Below are positions 50,672-63,822 of a stretch of 64,000 nt of DNA, piece after piece. The stretch's first letter is position 1. Each line of letters begins with the position of its first letter. The DNA is taken from positions 141,237,148 to 141,301,147 of the forward strand of contig CM077665.1 in NCBI GenBank assembly GCA_039707655.1, in the 5' to 3' direction. The notes under the pieces are model-generated. The model saw only the letters and a list, made by a program, of their open reading frames with translations. It was not told where the DNA came from and made no database searches. Source of the DNA: Elymus sibiricus (lineage: Eukaryota > Streptophyta > Magnoliopsida > Poales > Poaceae). The translations under genes were made by a program, and so were the position numbers.

Positions 50672-53549
50672 GTGGGTGAAATGATGATACCATACCAAGT
50701 TTCAACCTTTTCAGAGTTTATTTGTGGTGCTTTTTAATTTCAGGGTCATTTAGCTAAAAACAATTCATTAAATGCATGAAAAATAGCAAATGAAGTTAGA
50801 TAGCGTTGAAATTTTAGGATGTGGCTTCTAATGGTTCATATTGAATGCACAAAAAGTCTGGAGTTGAAATAAGTTAAAAAAATGAAATCCTTTTGTAACA
50901 CACGAGTTTTCGTCCGAAACCCTCATACTTCGATAGAGATTGTCCATTTTGTACACGAAGTGCATCCAGTTTTTGCCGTAACCCTCTCAAATTTTTATCA
51001 CATGCTATGTGGGTGAAATGATGATACCATGCCAAGTTTCAACCTTTTCAGAGTTCATTTGTGGTGCTTTTTAATTTCAGGGTCATTTAGCTCAGAACAA
51101 TTCATTAAATGCATGAAAAATAGCAAATGAAGTTAGATAGGGTTAAAATTTTAGGATGTGGCTTCTAATGGTTCATATTAAATGCACAAAAAGTCTGGAG
51201 TTGAAATAAGTTTAAAAAATTGAAATCCTTTTGTAACACACGATTTTTCGTCCGATACCCTCATACTTCGAAAGAGATTGTCCATTTTGTACACGAAGTG
51301 CACCCAGTTTTTGCCGTAACCCTCTCAACTTTTTAGCACATGTTATGTGGGTGAAATGATGATACCATACCAAGTTTCAACTTTTTCAGAGTTTATTTGT
51401 GGTGCTTTTTAATTTCAGGGTCATTTAGCTAAAAACAATTCATTAAATGCATGAAAAATAGCAAATGAAGTTAGATAGCGTTGAAATTTTAGGATGTGGC
51501 TTCTAATGGTTCATATTGAATGCACAAAAAGTCTGGAGTTGAAATAAGTTAAAAAAATGAAATCCTTTTGTAACACACGAGTTTTCGTCCGAAACCCTCA
51601 TACTTCGATAGAGATTGTCCATTTTGTACACGAAGTGCATCCAGTTTTTGCCGTAACCCTCTCAAATTTTTATCACATGCTATGTGGGTGAAATGATGAT
51701 ACCATGCCAAGTTTCAACCTTTTCAGAGTTCATTTGTGGTGCTTTTTAATTTCAGGGTCATTTAGCTCAAAACAATTCATTAAATGCATGAAAAATAGCA
51801 AATGAAGTTAGATAGGGTTGAAATTTTAGGATGTGGCTTCTAATGGTTCATATTGAATGCACAAAAAGTCTGGAGTTGAAATAAGTTTAAAAAATTGAAA
51901 TCCTTTTGTAACACACGAGTTTTCATCCGATACCCTCATACTTCGAAAGAGATTGTCCATTTTGTACACGAAGTGCACCCAGTTTTTGTCGTAACCCTCT
52001 CAACTTTTCAGCACATGTTATGTGGGTGAAATGATGATACCATACCACGTTTCAACCTTTTTAGAGTTCATTTGTGGTGCTTTTTAATTTCAGGGTCATT
52101 TAGCTAAAAACAATTCATTGAATGCATGAAAAATAGCAAATGAAGTTAGATAGCGTTGAAATTTTAGGATGTGGCTTCTAATGGTTCATATTGAATGCAC
52201 AAAAAGTCTGGAGTTGAAATAAGTTAAAAAATTGAAATCCTTTTGTAATACACGAGTTTTCGTCCGAAACCCTCATACTTCGAAAGAGATTGTCCATTTT
52301 GTACACGAAGTGCATCCAGTTTTTGCCGTAACCCTCTCAACTTTTTATCACATGCTATGTGGGTGAACTGATGATATCATGCCAAGTTTCAACCTTTTCA
52401 GAGTTCATTTGTGGTGCTTTTTAATTTCAGGGTCATTTAGCTCAAAACAATTCATTAAATGCATGAAAAATAGCAAATGAAGTTAGATAGGGTTGAAATT
52501 TTAGGATGTGGCTTCTAATGGTTCATATTGAATGCACAAAAAGTCTGGAGTTTAAATAATTTAAAAAATTGAAATCCTTTTGTAACACACGAGTTTTCAT
52601 CCGATACCATCATACTTCGAAAGAAGTTTGTCCATTTTGTACACGAAGTGCACCCAGTTTTTGTCGTAACCCTCTCAACTTTTTAGCACATGTTATGTGG
52701 GTGAAATGATGATACCATACCACGTTTCAACCTTTTCAGAGTTCATTTGTGGTGCTTTTTAATTTCAGGGTCATTTAGCTAAAAACAATTCGTTGAATGC
52801 ATGAAAAATAGCAAATGAAGTTAGATAGCGTTGAAATTTTAGGATGTGGCTTCTAATGGTTCATATTGAATGCCCAAAAAGTCTGGAGTTGAAATAAGTT
52901 AAAAAATTGAAATCCTTTTGTAATACACGAGTTTTCGTCCGAAACCCTCATACTTCGATAGAGATTGTCCATTTTGTACACGAAGTGCATCCAGTTTTTG
53001 CCATAACCCTCTCAACTTTTTATCACATGCTATGTGGGTGAAATGATGATATCATGCCAAGTTTCAACCTTTTCAGAGTTCATTTGTGGTGCTTTTTAAT
53101 TTCAGGGTCATTTAGCTCAAAACAATTCATTAAATGCATGAAAAATAGCAAATGAAGTTAGATAGGGTTGAAATTTTAGGATGTGGCTTCTAATGGTTCA
53201 TATTGAATGCACAAAAAGTCTGGAGTTTAAATAATTTAAAAAATTGAAATCCTTTTGTAACACACGAGTTTTCATCCGATACCCTCATACTTTGAAAGAA
53301 GTTTGTCCATTTTGTACACGAAGTGCACCCAGTTTTTGTCGTAACCCTCTCAACTTTTTAGCACATGTTATGTGGGTGAAATGATGATACCATACCACGT
53401 TTCAACCTTTTCAGAGTTCATTTGTGGTGCTTTTTAATTTCAGGGTCATTTAGCTAAAAACAATTCATTGAATGCATGAAAAATAGCAAATGAAGTTAGA
53501 TAGCGTTGAAATTTTAGGATGTGGCTTCTAATGGTTCATATTGAATGCC
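50537..53549 (+). repeat. 9-mer segment, copy 1 (unit 3038 bp)
   Basis: The segment contains A* right half, E, A*, E, A'' (acttttcagc at 52009), E'' (gtaatacac), X (gaactgatg, gaagtttg), E'' (atgccc), X-like (tttaaataattt, 53034) and an E'' left half. The same series recurs 3038 bp downstream (50672 to 53710, 52009 to 55047). The left limit is approximate because A* monomers are alike. Confidence 0.85.
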
Positions 53550-53709
53550 CAAAAAGTCTGGAGTTGAAATAAGTTTAAAAAATTGAAATCCTTTTGTAAC
53601 ACACGATTTTTCGTCCGATACCCTCATACTTCGAAAGAGATTGTCCATTTTGTACACGAAGTGCACCCAGTTTTTGCCGTAACCCTCTCAACTTTTTAGC
53701 ACATGTTAT
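53372..53709 (+). repeat. Chimeric E''/A* monomer at the 9-mer duplication joint
   Basis: The left part is E'' (ccacgtttc, gctaaaaac, gaatgcatg, gatagcg, atgccc with c at 53549). The right part is A* (aagttta with t at 53576, cgatttttcg, caccc, gttatg). The switch is confined to about 27 bp between 53549 and 53576. It joins the end of the first 3038-bp segment to the start of the second. Confidence 0.88.
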
Positions 53710-56071
53710 GTGGGTGAAATGATGATACCATACCAAGTTTCAACCTTTTCAGAGTTTATTTGTGGTGCTTTTTAATTTCAGGGTCATTTAGCTAAAAACA
53801 ATTCATTAAATGCATGAAAAATAGCAAATGAAGTTAGATAGCGTTGAAATTTTAGGATGTGGCTTCTAATGGTTCATATTGAATGCACAAAAAGTCTGGA
53901 GTTGAAATAAGTTAAAAAAATGAAATCCTTTTGTAACACACGAGTTTTCGTCCGAAACCCTCATACTTCGATAGAGATTGTCCATTTTGTACACGAAGTG
54001 CATCCAGTTTTTGCCGTAACCCTCTCAAATTTTTATCACATGCTATGTGGGTGAAATGATGATACCATGCCAAGTTTCAACCTTTTCAGAGTTCATTTGT
54101 GGTGCTTTTTAATTTCAGGGTCATTTAGCTGAGAACAATTCATTAAATGCATGAAAAATAGCAAATGAAGTTAGATAGGGTTAAAATTTTAGGATGTGGC
54201 TTCTAATGGTTCATATTAAATGCACAAAAAGTCTGGAGTTGAAATAAGTTTAAAAAATTGAAATCCTTTTGTAACACACGATTTTTCGTCCGATACCCTC
54301 ATACTTCGAAAGAGATTGTCCATTTTGTACACGAAGTGCACCCAGATTTTGCTGTAACCCTCTCAACTTTTTAGCACATGTTATGTGGGTGAAATGATGA
54401 TACCATACCAAGTTTCAACTTTTTCAGAGTTTATTTGTGGTGCTTTTTAATTTCAGGGTCATTTAGCTAAAAACAATTCATTAAATGCATGAAAAATAGC
54501 AAATGAAGTTAGATAGCGTTGAAATTTTAGGATGTGGCTTCTAATGGTTCATATTGAATGCACAAAAAGTCTGGAGTTGAAATAAGTTAAAAAAATGAAA
54601 TCCTTTTGTAACACACGAGTTTTCGTCCGAAACCCTCATACTTCGATAGAGATTGTCCATTTTGTACACGAAGTGCATCCAGTTTTTGCCGTAACCCTCT
54701 CAAATTTTTATCACATGCTATGTGGGTGAAATGATGATACCATGCCAAGTTTCAACCTTTTCAGAGTTCATTTGTGGTGCTTTTTAATTTCAGGGTCATT
54801 TAGCTCAAAACAATTCATTAAATGCATGAAAAATAGCAAATGAAGTTAGATAGGGTTGAAATTTTAGGATGTGGCTTCTAATGGTTCATATTGAATGCAC
54901 AAAAAGTCTGGAGTTGAAATAAGTTTAAAAAATTGAAATCCTTTTGTAACACACGAGTTTTCATCCGATACCCTCATACTTCGAAAGAGATTGTCCATTT
55001 TGTACACGAAGTGCACCCAGTTTTTGTCGTAACCCTCTCAACTTTTCAGCACATGTTATGTGGGTGAAATGATGATACCATACCACGTTTCAACCTTTTT
55101 AGAGTTCATTTGTGGTGCTTTTTAATTTCAGGGTCATTTAGCTAAAAACAATTCATTGAATGCATGAAAAATAGCAAATGAAGTTAGATAGCGTTGAAAT
55201 TTTAGGATGTGGCTTCTAATGGTTCATATTGAATGCACAAAAAGTCTGGAGTTGAAATAAGTTAAAAAATTGAAATCCTTTTGTAATACACGAGTTTTCG
55301 TCCGAAACCCTCATACTTCGAAAGAGATTGTCCATTTTGTACACGAAGTGCATCCAGTTTTTGCCGTAACCCTCTCAACTTTTTATCACATGCTATGTGG
55401 GTGAACTGATGATATCATGCCAAGTTTCAACCTTTTCAGAGTTCATTTGTGGTGCTTTTTAATTTCAGGGTCATTTAGCTCAAAACAATTCATTAAATGC
55501 ATGAAAAATAGCAAATGAAGTTAGATAGGGTTGAAATTTTAGGATGTGGCTTCTAATGGTTCATATTGAATGCACAAAAAGTCTGGAGTTTAAATAATTT
55601 AAAAAATTGAAATCCTTTTGTAACACACGAGTTTTCATCCGATACCCTCATACTTCGAAAGAAGTTTGTCCATTTTGTACACGAAGTGCACCCAGTTTTT
55701 GTCGTAACCCTCTCAACTTTTTAGCACATGTTATGTGGGTGAAATGATGATACCATACCACGTTTCAACCTTTTCAGAGTTCATTTGTGGTGCTTTTTAA
55801 TTTCAGGGTCATTTAGCTAAAAACAATTCATTGAATGCATGAAAAATAGCAAATGAAGTTAGATAGCGTTGAAATTTTAGGATGTGGCTTCTAATGGTTC
55901 ATATTGAATGCCCAAAAAGTCTGGAGTTGAAATAAGTTAAAAAATTGAAATCCTTTTGTAATACACGAGTTTTCGTCCGAAACCCTCATACTTCGATAGA
56001 GATTGTCCATTTTGTACACGAAGTGCATCCAGTTTTTGCCATAACCCTCTCAACTTTTTATCACATGCTAT
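53575..56071 (+). repeat. 9-mer segment, copy 2, also left part of 18-mer copy 1
   Basis: Monomers at 53710, 54047, 54385, 54722, 55060, 55397 and 55735 match 50672 to 52697 at 3038 bp. They also match 59779 to 61804 at 6069 bp, so this stretch belongs to two nested duplications. The acttttcagc and gaagtttg markers appear in all three places. At 56072 the series continues with F' rather than with the X-like monomer seen at 53034. Confidence 0.85.
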
Positions 56072-57085
56072 GTGGGTGAAATGATGATATCATGCCAAGT
56101 TTCAACCTTTTCAGAGTTCATTTGTGGTGCTTTTTAATTTCAGGGTCATTTAGCTCAAAACAATTCATTAAATGCATGAAAAATAGCAAATGAAGTTAGA
56201 TAGGGTTGAAATTTTAGGATGTGGCTTCTAATGGTTCATATTGAATGCACAAAAAGTCTGGAGTTGAAATAAGTTTAAAAAATTGAAATCCTTTTGTAAC
56301 ACACGAGTTTTCGTCCGAAACACTCATACTTCGAAAGAGATTGTCCATTTTGTACATGAAGTGCATCCGGTTTTTGCCGTAACCCTCACAACTTTTTATC
56401 ACATGCTATGTGGGTGAAATGATGATACCATGCCAAGTTTCAACCTTTTCAGAGTTCATTGGTGGTGCTTTTTAATTTCAGGGTCATTTAACTCAAAACA
56501 ATTCATCAAATGCATGAAAAATAGCAAATGAAGTTAGATAGGGTTGAAATTTTAGGATGTGGCTTCTAATGGTTCATATTGAACGCACAAAAATTCTGGA
56601 GTTGTAATAAGTTAAAAAAATTGAAATCCTTTTGTAACACACGAGTTTTCCTCCGAAACCCTCATACTTCGAAAGAGATTGTCCATTTTGTACACGAAGT
56701 GCATGCAGTTTTTGCCGTAACCCTCACAACTTTTTATCACATGCTATGTGGGTTAAATGATGATACCATGCCAAGTTTCAACCTTTTGAGAGTTCATTTG
56801 TGGTGCTTTTTAATTTCAGGGTCATTTAGCTCAAAACAATTCATTAAATGCATGAAAAATAGCAAATGAAGTTAGATAGGGTTGAAATTTTAGGATGTGG
56901 CTTCTAATGGTTCATATTGAATGCACAAAAAGTCTGGAGTTTAAATAAGTTAAAAAAATTGAAATCCTTTTGTAACACACGAGTTTTCGTCCGAAACACT
57001 GATACTTCGAAAGAGATTGTCCATTTTGTACACGAAGTGCATCCAGTTTTTGCCATAACGATCTCAACTTTTTAGCACATGTTAT

Positions 57086-57415
57086 GTGGGTGAAATGATG
57101 ATACCATGCCAAGTTTCAACCTTTTCAGAGTTCATTTGTGGTGCTTTTTAATTTCAGGGTCATTTAGCTCAAAACAATTCAGTAAATGCATGAAAAATAG
57201 CAAATGAAGTTAGTTGAAATTTTAGGATGTGGCTTCTAATGGTTCATATTGAATGCACAAAAAGTCTGGAGTTGAAATAAGTTAAAAAATGAAATCCTTT
57301 TGTAACACACGAGTTTTCGTCCGAAACCCTCATACTTTGAAAGGGATTGTCCTTTTTGTACACGAAGTGCATGCAGTTTTTGCCGTAACCCTCTCAACTT
57401 TTTATCACATGCTAT
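57086..57415 (+). repeat. Short 330-bp monomer with an internal 6-bp deletion
   Basis: The normal gttagatagcgttgaa is reduced to gttagttgaa near 57213, a 6-bp loss, and the A-run is two bases short, giving 330 bp. This is the largest internal indel I found in the window. Other markers are cagtaaatg, tttgaaaggg, tccttttt and catgc. Confidence 0.92.
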
Positions 57416-60400
57416 GTGGGTGAAATGATGATACCATGCCAAGTTTCAACCTTTTCAGAGTTCATTTGTGGTGCTTTTTAATTTCAGGGTCATTTAGCTC
57501 AAAACAATTCATTAAATGCATGAAAAATAGCAAATGAAGTTAGATAGGGTTGAAATTTTAGGATGTGGCTTCTAATGGTTCATATTGAATGCACAAAAAG
57601 TCTGGAGTTGAAATAAGTTAAAAAAATTGAAATCCTTTTGTAACACACGATTTTTCGTCCGATACCCTCATACTTCGAAAGAGATTGTCCATTTTGTACA
57701 CGAAGTGCACTCAGTTTTTGCCGTAACCCTCTCAACTTTTTAGCACATGTTATGTGGGTGAAATGATGATACCATACCAAGTTTCAACCTTTTCAGAGTT
57801 TATTTGTTGTGCTTTTTAATTTCAGGGTCATTTAGCTAAAAACAATTCATTAAATGCATGAAAAAAAGTAAATGAAGTTAGATAGCGTTAAAATTTTAGG
57901 ATGTGGCTTCTAATGGTTCATATTGAATGCACAAAAAGTCTGGAGTTGAAATAAGTTAAAAAAAATGAAATCCTTTTGTAACACACGAGTTTTCGTCCGA
58001 AACCCTCATACTTCGATAGAGATTGTCCATTTTGTACACGAAGTGCATCCAGTTTTTGCCGTAACCCTCTCAAATTTTTATCACATGCTATGTGGGTGAA
58101 ATGATGATACCATGCCTAGTTTCAACCTTTTCAGAGTTCATTTGTGGTGCTTTTTAATTTCAGGGTCATTTATCTCAAAACAATTCATTAAATGCATGAA
58201 AAATAGCAAATGAAGTTAGATAGGGTTGAAATTTTAGGATGTGGCTTCTAATGGTTCATATTGAATGCACAAAAAGTCTGGAGTTGAAATAAGTTTAAAA
58301 AATTGAAATCCTTTTGTAACACACGAGTTTTCATCCGATACCCTCATACTTCGAAAGAGATTGTCCATTTTGTACACGAACTGCACCCAGTTTTTGTCGT
58401 AACCCTCTCAACTTTTTAGCACATGTTATGTGGGTGAAATGATGATACCATACCACGTTTCAACCTTTTCAGAGTTCATTTGTGGTGCTTTTTAATTTCA
58501 GGGTCATTTAGCTAAAAACAATTCATTGAATGCATGAAAAATAGCAAATGAAGTTAGATAGCGTTGAAATTTTAGGATGTGGCTTCTAATGGTTCATATT
58601 GAATGCACAAAAATTCTGGAGTTGAAATAAGTTAAAAAATTGAAATCCTTTTGTAATACACGAGTTTTCGTCCGAAACCCTCATACTTCGAAAGAGATTG
58701 TCCATTTTGTACACGAAGTGCATCCAGTTTTTGCCGTAACCCGCTCAACTTTTTATCACATGCTATGTGGGTGAAATGATGATATCATGCCAAGTTTCAA
58801 CCTTTTCAGAGTTCATTTGTGGTGCTTTTTAATTTCAGGGTCATTTAGCTCAAAACAATTCATTAAATGCATGAAAAATAGCAAATGAAGTTAGCTAGGG
58901 TTGAAATTTTAGGATGTGGCTTCTAATGGTTCATATTGAATGCACAAAAAGTCTGGAGTTGAAATAAGTTAAAAAAATTGAAATCCTTTTGTAACACACG
59001 AGTTTTCGTCCGAAACACTGATACTTCGAAAGAGATTGCCCATTTTGTACACGAAGTGCATCCAGTTTTTGCCATAACGATCTCAACTTCTTAGCACATG
59101 TTATGTGGGTGAAATGATGATACCATGCCAAGTTTCAACCTTTTCAGAGTTCATTTGTGGTGCTTTTTAATTTCAGGGTCATTTAGCTCAAAACAATTCA
59201 GTAAATGCATGAAAAATAGCAAATGAAGTTAGATAGCGTTGAAATTTTAGGATGTGGCTTCTAATGGTTCATATTGAATGCACAAAAAGTCTGGAGTTGA
59301 AATAAGTTAAAAAATGAAATCCTTTTGTAACACACGAGTTTTCATCCGAAACCCTCATACTTTGAAAGAGATTGTCCTTTTTGTACACGAAGTGCATGCA
59401 GTTTTTGTCGTAACCCTCTCAACTTTTTATCACATGCTGTGTGGGTGAAATGATGATACCATGCCAAGTTTCAACCTTTTCAGAGTTCATTTGTGGTGCT
59501 TTTTAATTTCAGGGTCATTTAGCTCAGAACAATTCATTAAATGCATGAAAAATAGCAAATGAAGTTAGATAGGGTTAAAATTTTAGGATGTGGCTTCTAA
59601 TGGTCCATATTAAATGCACAAAAAGTCTGGAGTTGAAATAAGTTTAAAAAATTGAAATCCTTTTGTAACACACGATTTTTCGTCCGATACCCTCATACTT
59701 CGAAAGAGATTGTCCATTTTGTACACGAAGTGCACCCAGTTTTTGCCGTAACCGTCTCAACTTTTTAGCACATGTTATGTGGGTGAAATGATGATACCAT
59801 ACCAAGTTTCAACCTTTTCAGAGTTTATTTGTGGTGCTTTTTAATTTCAGGGTCATTTAGCTAAAAACAATTCATTAAATGCATGAAAAATAGCAAATGA
59901 AGTTAGATAGCGTTGAAATTTTAGGATGTGGCTTCTAATGGTTCATATTGAATGCACAAAAAGTCTGGAGTTGAAATAAGTTAAAAAAATGAAATCCTTT
60001 TGTAACACACGAGTTTTCGTCCGAAACCCTCATACTTCGATAGAGATTGTCCATTTTGTACACGAAGTGCATCCAGTTTTTGCCGTAACCCTCTCAAATT
60101 TTTATCACATGCTATGTGGGTGAAATGATGATACCATGCCAAGTTTCAACCTTTTCAGAGTTCATTTGTGGTGCTTTTTAATTTCAGGGTCATTTAGCTC
60201 AGAACAATTCATTAAATGCATGAAAAATAGCAAATGAAGTTAGATAGGGTTAAAATTTTAGGATGTGGCTTCTAATGGTTCATATTAAATGCACAAAAAG
60301 TCTGGAGTTGAAATAAGTTTAAAAAATTGAAATCCTTTTGTAACACACGATTTTTCGTCCGATACCCTCATACTTCGAAAGAGATTGTCCATTTTGTACA

Positions 60401-63154
60401 CGAAGTGCACCCAGTTTTTGCCGTAACCCTCTCAACTTTTTAGCACATGTTATGTGGGTGAAATGATGATACCATACCAAGTTTCAACCTTTTCAGAGTT
60501 TATTTGTGGTGCTTTTTAATTTCAGGGTCATTTAGCTAAAAACAATTCATTAAATGCATGAAAAATAGCAAATGAAGTTAGATAGCGTTGAAATTTTAGG
60601 ATGTGGCTTCTAATGGTTCATATTGAATGCACAAAAAGTCTGGAGTTGAAATAAGTTAAAAAAATGAAATCCTTTTGTAACACACGAGTTTTCGTCCGAA
60701 ACCCTCATACTTCGATAGAGATTGTCCATTTTGTACACGAAGTGCATCCAGTTTTTGCCGTAACCCTCTCAAATTTTTATCACATGCTATGTGGGTGAAA
60801 TGATGATACCATGCCAAGTTTCAACCTTTTCAGAGTTCATTTGTGGTGCTTTTTAATTTCAGGGTCATTTAGCTCAAAACAATTCATTAAATGCATGAAA
60901 AAAAGCAAATGAAGTTAGATAGGGTTGAAATTTTAGGATGTGGCTTCTAATGGTTCATATTGAATGCACAAAAAGTCTGGAGTTGAAATAAGTTTAAAAA
61001 ATTGAAATCCTTTTGTAACACACGAGTTTTCATCCGATACCCTCATACTTCGAAAGAGATTGTCCATTTTGTACACGAAGTGCACCCAGTTTTTGTCGTA
61101 ACCCTCTCAACTTTTCAGCACATGTTATGTGGGTGAAATGATGATACCATACCACGTTTCAACCTTTTTAGAGTTCATTTGTGGTGCTTTTTAATTTCAG
61201 GGTCATTTAGCTAAAAACAATTCATTGAATGCATGAAAAATAGCAAATGAAGTTAGATAGCGTTGAAATTTTAGGATGTGGCTTCTAATGGTTCATATTG
61301 AATGCACAAAAAGTCTGGAGTTGAAATAAGTTAAAAAATTGAAATCCTTTTGTAATACACGAGTTTTCGTCCGAAACCCTCATACTTCGAAAGAGATTGT
61401 CCATTTTGTACACGAAGTGCATCCAGTTTTTGCCGTAACCCTCTCAACTTTTTATCACATGCTATGTGGGTGAACTGATGATATCATGCCAAGTTTCAAC
61501 CTTTTCAGAGTTCATTTGTGGTGCTTTTTAATTTCAGGGTCATTTAGCTCAAAACAATTCATTAAATGCATGAAAAATAGCAAATGAAGTTAGATAGGGT
61601 TGAAATTTTAGGATGTGGCTTCTAATGGTTCATATTGAATGCACAAAAAGTCTGGAGTTTAAATAATTTAAAAAATTGAAATCCTTTTGTAACACACGAG
61701 TTTTCATCCGATACCCTCATACTTCGAAAGAAGTTTGTCCATTTTGTACACGAAGTGCACCCAGTTTTTGTCGTAACCCTCTCAACTTTTTAGCACATGT
61801 TATGTGGGTGAAATGATGATACCATACCACGTTTCAACCTTTTCAGAGTTCATTTGTGGTGCTTTTTAATTTCAGGGTCATTTAGCTAAAAACAATTCAT
61901 TGAATGCATGAAAAATAGCAAATGAAGTTAGATAGCGTTGAAATTTTAGGATGTGGCTTCTAATGGTTCATATTGAATGCCCAAAAAGTCTGGAGTTGAA
62001 ATAAGTTAAAAAATTGAAATCCTTTTGTAATACACGAGTTTTCGTCCGAAACCCTCATACTTCGATAGAGATTGTCCATTTTGTACACGAAGTGCATCCA
62101 GTTTTTGCCGTAACCCTCTCAACTTTTTATCACATGCTATGTGGGTGAAATGATGATATCATGCCAAGTTTCAACCTTTTCAGAGTTCATTTGTGGTGCT
62201 TTTTAATTTCAGGGTCATTTAGCTCAAAACAATTCATTAAATGCATGAAAAATAGCAAATGAAGTTAGATAGGGTTGAAATTTTAGGATGTGGCTTCTAA
62301 TGGTTCATATTGAATGCACAAAAAGTCTGGAGTTGAAATAAGTTTAAAAAATTGAAATCCTTTTGTAACACACGAGTTTTCGTCCGAAACACTCATACTT
62401 CGAAAGAGATTGTCCATTTTGTACACGAAGTGCATCCGGTTTTTGCCGTAACCCTCTCAACTTTTTATCACATGCTATGTGGGTGAAATGATGATACCAT
62501 GCCAAGTTTCAACCTTTTCAGAGTTCATTGGTGGTGCTTTTTAATTTCAGGGTCATTTAGCTCAAAACAATTCATCAAATGCATGAAAAATAGCAAATGA
62601 AGTTAGATAGGGTTGAAATTTTAGGATGTGGCTTCTAATGGTTCATATTGAACGCACAAAAATTCTGGAGTTGAAATAAGTTAAAAAAATTGAAATCCTT
62701 TTGTAACACACGAGTTTTCCTCCGAAACCCTCATACTTCGAAAGAGATTGTCCATTTTGTACACGAAGTGCATGCAGTTTTTGCCGTAACCCTCTCAACT
62801 TTTTATCACATGCTATGTGGGTTAAATGATGATACCATGCCAAGTTTCAACCTTTTGAGAGTTCATTTGTGGTGCTTTTTAATTTCAGGGTCATTTAGCT
62901 AAAAACAATTCATTTAATGCATGAAAAATAGCAAATGAAGTTAGATAGGGTTGAAATTTTAGGATGTGGCTTCTAATGGTTCATATTGAATGCACAAAAA
63001 GTCTGGAGTTTAAATAAGTTAAAAAAATTGAAATCCTTTTGTAACACACGAGTTTTCGTCCGAAACACTGATACTTCGAAAGAGATTGTCCATTTTGTAC
63101 ACGAAGTGCATCCAGTTTTTGCCATAACGATCTCAACTTTTTAGCACATGTTAT

Positions 63155-63484
63155 GTGGGTGAAATGATGATACCATGCCAAGTTTCAACCTTTTCAGAGT
63201 TCATTTGTGGTGCTTTTTAATTTCAGGGTCATTTAGCTCAAAACAATTCAGTAAATGCATGAAAAATAGCAAATGAAGTTAGTTGAAATTTTAGGATGTG
63301 GCTTCTAATGGTTCATATTGAATGCACAAAAAGTCTGGAGTTGAAATAAGTTAAAAAATGAAATCCTTTTGTAACACACGAGTTTTCGTCCGAAACCCTC
63401 ATACTTTGAAAGGGATTGTCCTTTTTGTACACGAAGTGCATGCAGTTTTTGCCGTAACCCTCTCAACTTTTTATCACATGCTAT
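63155..63484 (+). repeat. Short 330-bp monomer, second copy
   Basis: This has the same gttagttgaa deletion near 63282, exactly 6069 bp from the first, with the same tttgaaaggg and tccttttt markers. It shows the deletion arose before the 18-mer duplication. Confidence 0.92.
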
Positions 63485-63822
63485 GTGGGTGAAATGATGA
63501 TACCATGCCAAGTTTCAACCTTTTCAGAGTTCATTTGTGGTGCTTTTTAATTTCAGGGTCATTTAGCTCAAAACAATTCATTAAATGCATGAAAAATAGC
63601 AAATGAAGTTAGATAGGGTTGAAATTTTAGGATGTGGCTTCTAATGGTTCATATTGAATGCACAAAAAGTCTGGAGTTGAAATAAGTTAAAAAAATTGAA
63701 ATCCTTTTGTAACACACGATTTTTCGTCCGATACCCTCATACTTCGAAAGAGATTGTCCATTTTGTACACGAAGTGCACCCAGTTTTTGCCGTAACCCTC
63801 TCAACTTTTTAGCACATGTTAT

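Larger units (their letters stand above)
53575..59643 (+). repeat. 18-mer segment, copy 1 (unit 6069 bp)
   Basis: The unit equals 18 x 338 less 15 deleted bases. After the part shared with the 9-mer it runs F' (56072), G (56410), H (56748), a 330-bp E variant (57086), A (57416), E (57754), A'' (58092), E'' (58430), H' (58767), a 336-bp E variant (59105) and an A* left half. Every monomer start from 53710 to 57754 has a partner exactly 6069 bp downstream. Confidence 0.88.
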
